Below, in pieces: positions 7,827-14,325 of a stretch of 14,947 bases of DNA. The stretch is from assembly GCA_023485185.1 (NCBI GenBank), contig JAMCZP010000157.1:1-14947 (forward strand). The letters run 5' to 3'. The notes beneath the pieces are model-generated. The model was not told where the DNA came from. It did no database searches and saw only the letters and a program-made list of their open reading frames with translations. Position numbers and translations under genes: made by a program. Within the stretch, counting starts at the first letter, position 1. Each line of letters starts with the position of its first letter. The DNA is from Gammaproteobacteria bacterium. GTDB lineage: Bacteria; Pseudomonadota; Gammaproteobacteria; Pseudomonadales; Halomonadaceae.

Positions 7827-8163
7827 ACACAAGCCGCGCACTGAACGTTATACCGCAGTGGCACTTCACCAGTTAGCGCACGCCCGCGCAGGAGATAAAG
7901 GCGAACGCCTTAATGTGGCGCTATTTGCCTATGATGCCGGTCACTATGCCACCTTGCTGGAACAAGTGACTGAAGAGCGGGTGCTGGCGCTGTTTGCCCA
8001 CCGGGGGGCCAGCCGAGTGCGGCGCTACCCTTTGCCTAACTTGGCCGGCATGAACTTTGTGATTGATGACGTGCTTCAGGGCGGTGTTAATGGGGCGCTC
8101 AATTTAGATGGACATGGCAAAACGCTGTCATTTCTGCTGCTAAGCCTGGAGGTGAATCTCTAG
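7813..8163 (+). CDS. AtuA C-terminal-domain-like small protein
   Basis: A 116-residue cytoplasmic protein that corresponds to the C-terminal domain usually fused to AtuA-family proteins. Visible motifs are ARAGDKGERLNVALFAY (24-40) and YPLPNLAGMNFVIDDVLQGG (72-91) with NLDGHGK soon after (97-103). The start is the ATG at 7813, with GGAG (7801-7804) 8 nt upstream; the in-frame GTG at 7804 would overlap that ribosome site and is less likely. The gene overlaps the AtuA core by 14 nt in another frame, so the two are translationally linked and presumably form one complex. It is the last gene of the TRAP-AtuA operon. Its function is unknown; it is inferred to complete the AtuA-type enzyme. Confidence 0.85.
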   Translation: MLQAEHKPRTERYTAVALHQLAHARAGDKGERLNVALFAYDAGHYATLLEQVTEERVLALFAHRGASRVRRYPLPNLAGMNFVIDDVLQGGVNGALNLDGHGKTLSFLLLSLEVNL

Positions 8164-8313
8164 CCACACCTGTTGACTCATGCCCCTCGACCTAGGTGGT
8201 CATGACGCGCTGCTCAAAACACCTTACTATGACGGCACTGTACGCACGCTAATCAATATAACAATAGCGACGTCGCCGTTAACAAGTCGCTAAGCGCTGG
8301 TAAGGAGCACCCG
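8164..8313 (+). promoter_or_regulatory. Gap between the TRAP-AtuA operon and the MFS gene
   Basis: This 150-bp gap presumably holds the end of one transcript and the promoter of the next. A weak dyad (TCATG 8178-8182 with CATGA 8201-8205) lacks a T-tract and is not a good terminator. A perfect 10-bp palindrome, GCGACGTCGC, lies at 8267-8276, and a further GTCGC at 8286-8290 can pair with its first half, so it may be an operator for the MFS gene. No clear -35/-10 pair was found. Confidence 0.3.
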
Positions 8314-9537
8314 ATGACCGCAGCAACGCTAGGTTTCCAACGCTTTAGAGTGCTTCTGGCAGGTGTGTTTAGCCAGATATTGTGCGTTGGGGTGGCGCGT
8401 TTTGCCTATACGCCATTGCTACCGGTGATGCAGCAGCAGACCTGGATGGGCGACGCCGATGGTGGCTGGCTGGCGGCGCTTAACTACGCGGGCTATATGT
8501 TGGGCGCGGTGCTGGCCGCCTCTATTCACAGTATTTATATCAAAGACACGCTGTTTCGTTGCGGGTTAGTACTGGCCGTACTGACCACCGCGGGTATGGC
8601 ACTCACCGAGCACTTTTGGGTGTGGGCGGGACTACGCTTTTTGGCCGGGCTTTCCAGCAGCGCTTCCATGCTATTAGCGTCAGGGCTGATTCTTCATTGG
8701 TTAATCCAGCATCGCCAGCGAGGCGAGTTGGGTATTCATTTTGCCGGTGTGGGGTTAGGCATGATAGTCGCGGCGGTCGCGGTCGAAATGATGCTGCAGC
8801 TGTCATTGAGCTGGCAGACCCAGTGGTGGGGATTTAGCTTGCTGGGTGCCGCGCTGCTCGTGCCTGCTTGGCGGTGGTTGCCGCGTCCGGAAAAACCCGT
8901 GATAGGTGCCCCCTCAGCGAACAGCCAGCCCGCGATGCCACCCACACGTACCTTTATGCGCTGGATGCTCGCTGCCTACTTTTGCGCCGGTTATGGCTAC
9001 GTGATCAGCGCGACCTTTCTGGTGGCTATTGTTGAGCGTGAACCGCTACTGGCAGGCATGGGCAACTGGACGTTTGCGCTAGCGGGCCTCGCCGCCGCTC
9101 CAGCGGTCATGCTGTGGGATCTGGTGGCACGCCGTGTCGGCTACCTGGGTGCGCTGATTATTGCCATGGCGATTCAGGTAGTGGGTATTGTGCTGCCTGC
9201 CATTACCGCCAATGCCGCGATTGTGCTGCTCAGTGCTGTGCTCTACGGCGGTACCTTCCTTGGCTGTGTCAGCCTGGTGCTGACCATGGCCGGCAGGCTT
9301 TACCCTTCAAGCCCCGCACGATTAATGGGCCAGATGACGCTGGCGTATGGCGCAGCGCAGATATGTGCCCCAGCGTTAACCGGAATGCTGGCGGAAGCTA
9401 CTGGCCATTACGGCGTTGGGCTATGGTTGGCGGGCGGCTTCGTAACGCTTGGCGTCGTGCTGCTGGCCTGTTTGCGCAAGATGGATCAAACCGCCCAGCG
9501 GTTGGATGCCGCCGCTAAAGCGTCGGTATATGCGTAA
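8314..9537 (+). CDS. YbfB/YjiJ family MFS transporter
   Basis: Inner-membrane major facilitator of 407 residues with about 12 hydrophobic helices. The N-terminus carries the family's typical VARFAYTPLLPVMQ segment (about 23-36), followed by a conserved LNYAGYMLGA helix (about 55-64). A hydrophilic proline-rich loop near 192-212 separates the two six-helix halves. The substrate is unknown; these proteins are annotated generically as MFS carriers. TAAGGAG (8301-8307) lies 6 nt before the ATG. It follows the AtuA operon by 150 bp, far enough for its own promoter, so membership in that operon is possible but not shown. Confidence 0.88.
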   Translation: MTAATLGFQRFRVLLAGVFSQILCVGVARFAYTPLLPVMQQQTWMGDADGGWLAALNYAGYMLGAVLAASIHSIYIKDTLFRCGLVLAVLTTAGMALTEHFWVWAGLRFLAGLSSSASMLLASGLILHWLIQHRQRGELGIHFAGVGLGMIVAAVAVEMMLQLSLSWQTQWWGFSLLGAALLVPAWRWLPRPEKPVIGAPSANSQPAMPPTRTFMRWMLAAYFCAGYGYVISATFLVAIVEREPLLAGMGNWTFALAGLAAAPAVMLWDLVARRVGYLGALIIAMAIQVVGIVLPAITANAAIVLLSAVLYGGTFLGCVSLVLTMAGRLYPSSPARLMGQMTLAYGAAQICAPALTGMLAEATGHYGVGLWLAGGFVTLGVVLLACLRKMDQTAQRLDAAAKASVYA

Positions 9538-9540
9538 ACG

Positions 9541-9570
9541 TCATCAGGCCCTTGTGGGCATGGCCTGTGA
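9541..9570 (+). terminator. Dyad after the MFS gene, possible weak terminator
   Basis: CAGGCC (9545-9550) pairs with GGCCTG (9562-9567), and TCA/TGA extend the stem past a one-base bulge. The stem begins 4 bp after the MFS stop codon. No T-run follows directly (the nearest is at about 9590), so intrinsic termination is doubtful. Confidence 0.3.
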
Positions 9571-9615
9571 AATCCTTTAGGATGAGCGCCTTTTTCTGAC
9601 AGGATAAATGGGCAA

Positions 9616-11079
9616 ATGACCTCTTCTGGGCAACCTCGCACTCAGTGGCTAGGCCGCTGGGGGTTTATGTTGGCGGCTACCGGTTCTGCGGTTGGGCTAG
9701 GCAACATCTGGAAATTTCCCTATATCACCGGTGAGTTTGGCGGCGGTGCCTTTGTACTGGTGTATCTGGCTTGTATCTTTGCGGTGGGCGTGCCGGTCAT
9801 GATGACCGAAATCGCTTTTGGGCGACGTGGCCGCGGTAGCCCTATTGATGCTATTCGTCGTGTCGTCAGTGAATCTGGCCGGTCATCAGCGTGGTCGTTA
9901 ATCGGCTGGATGGCGATGCTGTGCGGCTTTATGATCCTGTCGTTTTACGTGGTGGTGGCGGGCTGGTCGTTCTCTTATCTTTGGAAAATGCTGACCGGTG
10001 GCCTCGCGGGCGGTAGCGTCGATGATATGGCTGCTGTGTTCGGTGCTAACAACGCTAACCCGCTGAATCTTGGCTTCTGGAGTACCTTAGTCACGCTGCT
10101 GACCATGCTCATTGTCGGCAAAGGCGTACAGCAGGGCATCGAAAAAAGCGTTAGCTGGATGATGCCGGGCCTGGTGGTCATGCTAGTGGTGCTGATTGGT
10201 TTTGGCGTGTTTTCCGGCGGCTTTGGTGCGGCGGTCAATTTCCTGTTCTCGTTCAACGCGGGCAGCCTGTCCAGTGAAGGCATGCTGGCAGCGCTTGGCC
10301 ACGCCTTCTTTACGCTTTCCCTCGCCTCGGGGGCGATTCTCACCTATGGCAGTTACCTGCCCAAAAGTGCCTCGATTGGCCGCACCACAGTAAGCGTAGC
10401 GTTGGCGGATACCGTCGTTGCGCTAATGGCGGGGCTGGCAATTTTTCCGGTGATTTTTGCTAACGGCATGAACCCCGGTGAAGGCCCAGGGCTGATCTTT
10501 ATGAGCCTGCCGCTGGCATTCCAGGCGATGCCTTTTGGCACGCTGTTTGGCGTTCTATTCTTTTTGATGCTTTCCATGGCCGCACTGACGTCGTCGATCT
10601 CCATGGTCGAAGCCACGGTTTCCTGGCTGTGCGATAACAAAGGTATGTCACGCCGAGCGGCCTCATGGGGAACAGGCATTGTGCTATGGCTGATCAGCAC
10701 GCTGGCCATGCTGTCGTTCAATCTAGGCGCCGATTGGTCGCTGGCAGGTAAAAACGTTTTCGACTGGCTGGACTACCTGCCATCGCGCTGGATGATGCCG
10801 TTGGGCGGCCTAGGCATGGTCGTACTGGCGGGGTTTGTACTGAAAAGCGAGAGCTTTCGCGAAGAGCTGGGGCTTTCGCCATTGCCCTACGCGCTGTGGC
10901 TAACCATGGTGCGCTATGTTAGCCCACTCGGCATTGTGGTGATTTTTGTTGATGCACTAGGTGTATACCAGGTCTCCTTTGCCGCCCACTGGCCGTGGCT
11001 GTTGGCTATTTTGGCTGCCATGGTGGCGTTGGGCGAAACCCTCAATCCTCGGCTGCGCCAAGCGTTGAGAGTGGCGTAA
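9616..11079 (+). CDS. Sodium-dependent transporter, NSS (SNF) family
   Basis: Inner-membrane symporter of 487 residues in the neurotransmitter:sodium symporter family (LeuT fold), which typically imports amino acids or related small amines with Na+. TM1 carries GSAVGLGNIWKFPY (23-36), matching the unwound sodium- and substrate-binding helix of LeuT, followed by GGGAF (42-46). The TM6 region reads FFTLSLASGAILTYGSY (231-247), again typical of the family. About 11-12 helices are predicted by eye. The only ribosome-site candidate is AGGA (9601-9604), 11 nt from the ATG. A three-codon reading frame, ATG-GGC-AAA-TGA (9608-9619), overlaps the start codon. The gene converges on the membrane-protein gene with only 4 bp between stop codons. 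The substrate cannot be assigned. Confidence 0.92.
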   Translation: MTSSGQPRTQWLGRWGFMLAATGSAVGLGNIWKFPYITGEFGGGAFVLVYLACIFAVGVPVMMTEIAFGRRGRGSPIDAIRRVVSESGRSSAWSLIGWMAMLCGFMILSFYVVVAGWSFSYLWKMLTGGLAGGSVDDMAAVFGANNANPLNLGFWSTLVTLLTMLIVGKGVQQGIEKSVSWMMPGLVVMLVVLIGFGVFSGGFGAAVNFLFSFNAGSLSSEGMLAALGHAFFTLSLASGAILTYGSYLPKSASIGRTTVSVALADTVVALMAGLAIFPVIFANGMNPGEGPGLIFMSLPLAFQAMPFGTLFGVLFFLMLSMAALTSSISMVEATVSWLCDNKGMSRRAASWGTGIVLWLISTLAMLSFNLGADWSLAGKNVFDWLDYLPSRWMMPLGGLGMVVLAGFVLKSESFREELGLSPLPYALWLTMVRYVSPLGIVVIFVDALGVYQVSFAAHWPWLLAILAAMVALGETLNPRLRQALRVA

Positions 11080-11083
11080 CGTG

Positions 11084-12193
11084 CTACGGCATTTGACCCG
11101 ATAACAAACGCTGCTGCTGCGCTTTGATATCCTCATTAAGCAGTGGCGTTTGGCAGGTCGCAAATACCTCCTTTAAAAAACGCTTTCGGGACCCACGATA
11201 GGTACCGCTGAGCAGTGCTGCTTGGGTGAGGGCGCTGAGCAATGTGTCACGCGGTGAACCGCTAAGCTGCGCATAGTTGCTTAGTGCGGTTGGCCAATCA
11301 ACTTCAATCGCTGGAGGCTTGTCGGGCAGGCTATTGAGCAGGCGAGCTAATAGCAGCACTAAGTTCGGGTGGGGGTGTTGATTGCGCATAATCAGTTCGC
11401 CAACGCCCTGTGCCACGAGTTGGCGCGTATGCTCATCGCTCTCTGCCAGCGTTTCCATCAAATGCTTAACCAGCGCTGGCCCGCGAGCCTGCAAATAGGC
11501 TTCTTGGGTGATCCGCGCCGCAATCCAGGCGTTCCATACCGCGTAAAGCGGCCCGGTTAACACGGGTAGAAAGCCGCGTAGTGTTAGGCGACCCAATAAG
11601 CGGCGCAGTAACAAGCGCAGAATAAAACTGCTTAAGCTAATTTTTAAACGGTACAGCAGGGCTCTAAAGGTGAGTTTCCAGCCACGCAGATAAGCGTGGG
11701 GGTCAACACCATAAATAAGACTACCGGGGCTTGGGTACTCCAAGGCCGCCCGCGAAACACCATGTACGGTAAGCTGAATGTCGGGCTCTAGCGGCTGCTG
11801 TTGACCGTAGTTAAGGCCAGCCAAGCGGGTAACGCTCGCCACGCCCCGCAGCGCATTCCAATATAAAAAACCAATTTCCAGCGCCGTCACAACGCCTGCC
11901 ACCGCCATATAGCCTGCCCAGTAAGGCAACTGCTCCCTAAAGCTCATGGCTTCCCAGTTGTCCGTCGCGAAGGCACGCATCCACCACTCGGCACCGCCAA
12001 TCAGCGTACCGGAAATAATCCCGGCGACCGCTGCCCACGCAATAATCCAGCGCCGGGTACGCTTCAGCGCCTGCGGGTCGGGGGAATCAAGTGCCGGGTA
12101 ACGGCGAAAATAGCGTTGTATATAACGGTTAGCCCAGCGCTGGGCCAAGCCGGGTGATGGCGCATACTCTTTATCTGGACGAGTGAGAGACAT
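11084..12193 (-). CDS. Uncharacterised membrane protein downstream of umuC
   Basis: I do not firmly recognise this 369-residue protein. It has a basic, aromatic-rich N-terminus (1-48), two clear membrane helices (about 49-68 and 91-112), a soluble stretch with the motif GVSRAALEYPSPGS (145-158), and then a very arginine/leucine-rich region (about 172-207) leading to another hydrophobic helix (about 208-226). The last 140 residues look helical and soluble. The layout loosely recalls uncharacterised LBF_2804-type membrane proteins, but that is unverified recollection. It begins 42 bp after the umuC stop on the same strand with no convincing terminator between, so it may be carried on the SOS-induced umuDC transcript. 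The ribosome site is weak (AGGAA, 11 nt from the ATG). Its stop lies 4 bp from the convergent NSS gene. Confidence 0.7.
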   Translation of the reverse strand: MSLTRPDKEYAPSPGLAQRWANRYIQRYFRRYPALDSPDPQALKRTRRWIIAWAAVAGIISGTLIGGAEWWMRAFATDNWEAMSFREQLPYWAGYMAVAGVVTALEIGFLYWNALRGVASVTRLAGLNYGQQQPLEPDIQLTVHGVSRAALEYPSPGSLIYGVDPHAYLRGWKLTFRALLYRLKISLSSFILRLLLRRLLGRLTLRGFLPVLTGPLYAVWNAWIAARITQEAYLQARGPALVKHLMETLAESDEHTRQLVAQGVGELIMRNQHPHPNLVLLLARLLNSLPDKPPAIEVDWPTALSNYAQLSGSPRDTLLSALTQAALLSGTYRGSRKRFLKEVFATCQTPLLNEDIKAQQQRLLSGQMP

Positions 12194-12235
12194 AAAAACA
12201 GCGGTTCCTGCGTATTTGACCTCTCAGGGTAGCGG

Positions 12236-13537
12236 TTAAGAGCGCGAAGTACACGCCTCGATAGCGCCCGGGTGCGTGCCTGCTCTCATTAATTCATCCC
12301 AGCGGGTGGTAAAGCGGTTGGATCGATGGGCACAGCGTAACTGCCAAGCAGCTGGCGCATCTGTCATGCCGAAGCTAATCGTGCCTTGCCCCATTTGCTG
12401 ATTGATCTGATCCACCGTGGTCATCAAAAACGGGTGACGCTCACGGGCTGGCTGATGCAGTAGCGACATCTGATACTGCTCGGCGTCCACCAAATCAACC
12501 AGCATCACGCCCGCTTTCATAAACTGGTAGCGGGGGCGATGAATCTGCTCAAGCCCTTGGCGAACGGCGTCAAGAATGACACGAGTGTCATCGCTGGGAG
12601 AGGGTAGCGGTATTAATGCATGGGGAAAATATTGCGGTTGGTCGCGGCGATGGCGATTCGTGTTAAGAAACACCATGACAGCACGGGTTAAACTGCGCTG
12701 CTCACGCAATTTTTCAGCACACCGCTGAGCGTGTCGGCGCAGCGCATTATGTACTTCCGCAAACACCCCGGTCGGTTGGCCGAAAGAGCGCGAGGTCATA
12801 ATGCGCTCTCGGGGCTTATCCACGGCATTCATCTGCATGCAGGGCGTGCCTCGCAGCTCAAGCGCGGTACGTGCTAGTACCACCGAAAAGCGCTTACGCA
12901 ACTGTTTGGCATCGCATTCACGCAGATCCCAGGCGGTATTAATGCCGCTAACTTTTAACCGTTCGGCAAGCCGGTGACCAACCCCCCACACGTTGCCCAC
13001 CGGGGTAACTTTAAGCAGCGCCTCGCTGGTGTGATCCTGGCCACTGAGCAGGCAAACGCCTTGGTGGTGTGGGTCCTGCTTAGCGAGATGGTTGGCCAAC
13101 TTGGCGAGCGTGTGGGTCGGGGCAAGCCCTACACATACTGGTAACCCCAAATGGCGACGAATGCGCTGGCGTAAACGACGCCCTAGCGCCTCGCACTGCT
13201 CCGTGGTGAAACCTTGTAAATAAACGAACATTTCATCGATGGAGTAGGGGGCAACGTCCGGGCAAGCATCGCGCAATAGCTGCGTCAGGCGTGCCGACAT
13301 ATCGCCATAAAGCTCATAATTGGATGATAACAAGTGGATCTCGCCACGCTGGCGCAACCCCTCAAGTTTGAACGCAGGCGTACCCATCGGGATATCCAGC
13401 GCTTTAAGCTCGGCTGAGCGAGCGATGATACAGCCGTCGTTATTCGACATTACGCCTACCGGCTTGCCTTCAAGCCGGGGCTGAAACACCCGCTCGCAGC
13501 TGACATAAAAATTGTTAGCGTCGATTAACCCGATCAT
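12236..13537 (-). CDS. umuC: UmuC, catalytic subunit of DNA polymerase V (Y-family)
   Basis: Error-prone translesion DNA polymerase, 433 residues, close to E. coli UmuC in length. The Y-family metal-binding residues are present at the expected positions: Asp6 in DANNFYVSCE, and Asp101-Glu102 in YSIDEMF. A helix-hairpin-helix region follows (GNVWGVGHRLAERL, about 181-194), then the little-finger domain and a C-terminal UmuC extension (GTISFG...RFTTRWDEL, about 385-416). A clamp-binding-like motif QMSLL (356-360) sits where E. coli has QLNLF; the final aromatic residue is missing. The gene follows umuD after 13 bp and should be expressed with it from the LexA-controlled promoter. GTGAG lies 8 nt before the ATG. 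All key residues are intact, so the enzyme should be active. Confidence 0.95.
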   Translation of the reverse strand: MIGLIDANNFYVSCERVFQPRLEGKPVGVMSNNDGCIIARSAELKALDIPMGTPAFKLEGLRQRGEIHLLSSNYELYGDMSARLTQLLRDACPDVAPYSIDEMFVYLQGFTTEQCEALGRRLRQRIRRHLGLPVCVGLAPTHTLAKLANHLAKQDPHHQGVCLLSGQDHTSEALLKVTPVGNVWGVGHRLAERLKVSGINTAWDLRECDAKQLRKRFSVVLARTALELRGTPCMQMNAVDKPRERIMTSRSFGQPTGVFAEVHNALRRHAQRCAEKLREQRSLTRAVMVFLNTNRHRRDQPQYFPHALIPLPSPSDDTRVILDAVRQGLEQIHRPRYQFMKAGVMLVDLVDAEQYQMSLLHQPARERHPFLMTTVDQINQQMGQGTISFGMTDAPAAWQLRCAHRSNRFTTRWDELMRAGTHPGAIEACTSRS

Positions 13538-13550
13538 CGCAAAAGCTCAC

Positions 13551-13994
13551 TCAACGTAAATACTCGTGCACCACGGCGCGCACCACGCCCCACAGTTGGC
13601 AGTCACTACCTTCAAGGGGGAGGGGCGGGTAGTCTGGATGGGCAGAGCAGAGGTGTGGAAAACCGTGGTGTAGCGCATAGCGTTTGATCAGCACTTCACC
13701 TTCAAACATGGCCACCACAAAATGCCCTAAACGAGGCCTAACGCCCCGGTCAACAATCAGTAAATCATCGTCATAAATGCCCCAGCCTTCCATACTGTCC
13801 CCCGTCGCCGTGACATAAAACGTCTCGGTAGGATTTTTAACAAGACGAACATTGAGGTCGAGCGAACGCGGCTCGTAATCCTGCGCAGGCGAAGGAAAAC
13901 CGCTAAAACCTGCGCGACCGGTGAACGTTAAATAAGGCAGCGGCTGAGAGGTTAATGGCAAGGCTGGCACAAAGTGAGCTGACTGGCCCGGCAT
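13551..13994 (-). CDS. umuD: UmuD, self-cleaving accessory subunit of DNA polymerase V
   Basis: LexA/S24-type serine protease of 147 residues that, after RecA-stimulated self-cleavage, forms UmuD'2 and activates UmuC. The catalytic pair is Ser67 (in TGDSMEG) and Lys104 (in VLIKRY), 37 residues apart as in E. coli (Ser60, Lys97). The cleavage region reads RAGFSGFPSPAQDY (27-40). The position aligned with the E. coli Cys-Gly scissile bond is Ser31-Gly32, and an Ala28-Gly29 pair lies three residues upstream. The N-terminal arm is longer than in E. coli. I chose the ATG at 13994: AGGG lies about 8 nt upstream, whereas the in-frame GTG at 14003 overlaps that site. Preceded by a LexA box and followed at 13 bp by umuC. 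Confidence 0.94.
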   Translation of the reverse strand: MPGQSAHFVPALPLTSQPLPYLTFTGRAGFSGFPSPAQDYEPRSLDLNVRLVKNPTETFYVTATGDSMEGWGIYDDDLLIVDRGVRPRLGHFVVAMFEGEVLIKRYALHHGFPHLCSAHPDYPPLPLEGSDCQLWGVVRAVVHEYLR

Positions 13995-14017
13995 CGTCGG
14001 CACCCTGACTAGTTAAT

Positions 14018-14037
14018 TTATGTATGGATATACAGTA
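14018..14037 (-). promoter_or_regulatory. LexA binding site (SOS box) of umuDC
   Basis: On the minus strand the site reads TACTGTATATCCATACATAA. The core CTGT-N8-ACAT differs from the CTGT-N8-ACAG consensus at one base, and the inner bases are AT-rich as usual. It ends 23 bp before the umuD start and overlaps the predicted -10 element, so bound LexA would block transcription until DNA damage. Confidence 0.85.
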
Positions 14038-14062
14038 TTTAGTTTTAAGGCAGAAATTGCAA
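14034..14062 (-). promoter_or_regulatory. Predicted sigma-70 promoter of umuDC
   Basis: On the minus strand TTGCAA (14062-14057, 4 of 6 to consensus) and AATACT (14039-14034, 4 of 6) are separated by exactly 17 bp. The -10 hexamer overlaps the LexA box. Both hexamers are moderate matches; the support comes mainly from the spacing and the overlap. Confidence 0.55.
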
Positions 14063-14089
14063 ACCGGCAGGGCTAATTTTCCAGTGGTT

Positions 14090-14233
14090 TAGGCTTTGTC
14101 TGAAAAGTCGGCGAGCGAAGGCCAGACAAGGCAAAAATCGGCGAAAAAACGGAGTTTACATGGTGTAAATGAGTATTTTGAGCCGATTTTTAACGCCGTA
14201 TGGTCGAGCGTAGCCAGTTTTCAGAAGAGCCTA
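14090..14233. repeat. MITE-like palindromic intergenic repeat, about 144 bp
   Basis: The ends are imperfect inverted repeats: TAGGCT...CTGAAAA at 14090-14106 matches TTTTCAG...AGCCTA at 14218-14233, with 4 and 3 unpaired bases inside. Nested within are a perfect 10-bp inverted repeat (14133-14142 with 14182-14191) and a 6-bp central hairpin (TTTACA 14155-14160, TGTAAA 14164-14169), so the whole unit can fold into one long hairpin. It encodes no plausible protein. The form fits a non-autonomous mobile element or a dispersed palindromic repeat; I recall similar sequences between genes in marine gammaproteobacteria, but copy number cannot be judged here. No clear flanking target duplication is visible. 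Confidence 0.7.
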
Positions 14234-14325
14234 GCATCTTGGCGAAAAGGGAGGCCAGAGGTGATAGGCGGCATACATGTTATGCTGTCAAGCAGACGCT
14301 GCAGAGAATGCCTGAGGAGGCTGCC
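14234..14325 (+). promoter_or_regulatory. Leader of the AAA-ATPase-like gene
   Basis: About 90 bp between the palindromic repeat and the next gene. It contains a 5-bp inverted repeat, GCATA/TATGC (14271-14275 and 14281-14285), with TATGCT at 14281-14286 as a possible -10 element but no matching -35. A strong ribosome site, AGGAGG, is at 14315-14320. Confidence 0.35.

Noticed and set aside
6420..8163. A true acyclic-terpene (citronellol/geraniol) degradation locus
   Set aside because: Only the AtuA-family pieces are present; the carboxylase, dehydrogenases and CoA enzymes expected of that pathway are absent, and the neighbours are an organic-acid type transporter.
9114..9518. A 134-codon plus-strand frame inside the MFS gene
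   Set aside because: An out-of-frame shadow of a clear 12-helix transporter, with no domain and an odd cysteine-rich composition.
12194..12235. A terminator between umuC and the membrane protein gene
   Set aside because: Only tiny stems (3 bp) can be drawn. The T-run lies directly before the next start codon, so it more likely belongs to that gene's leader.
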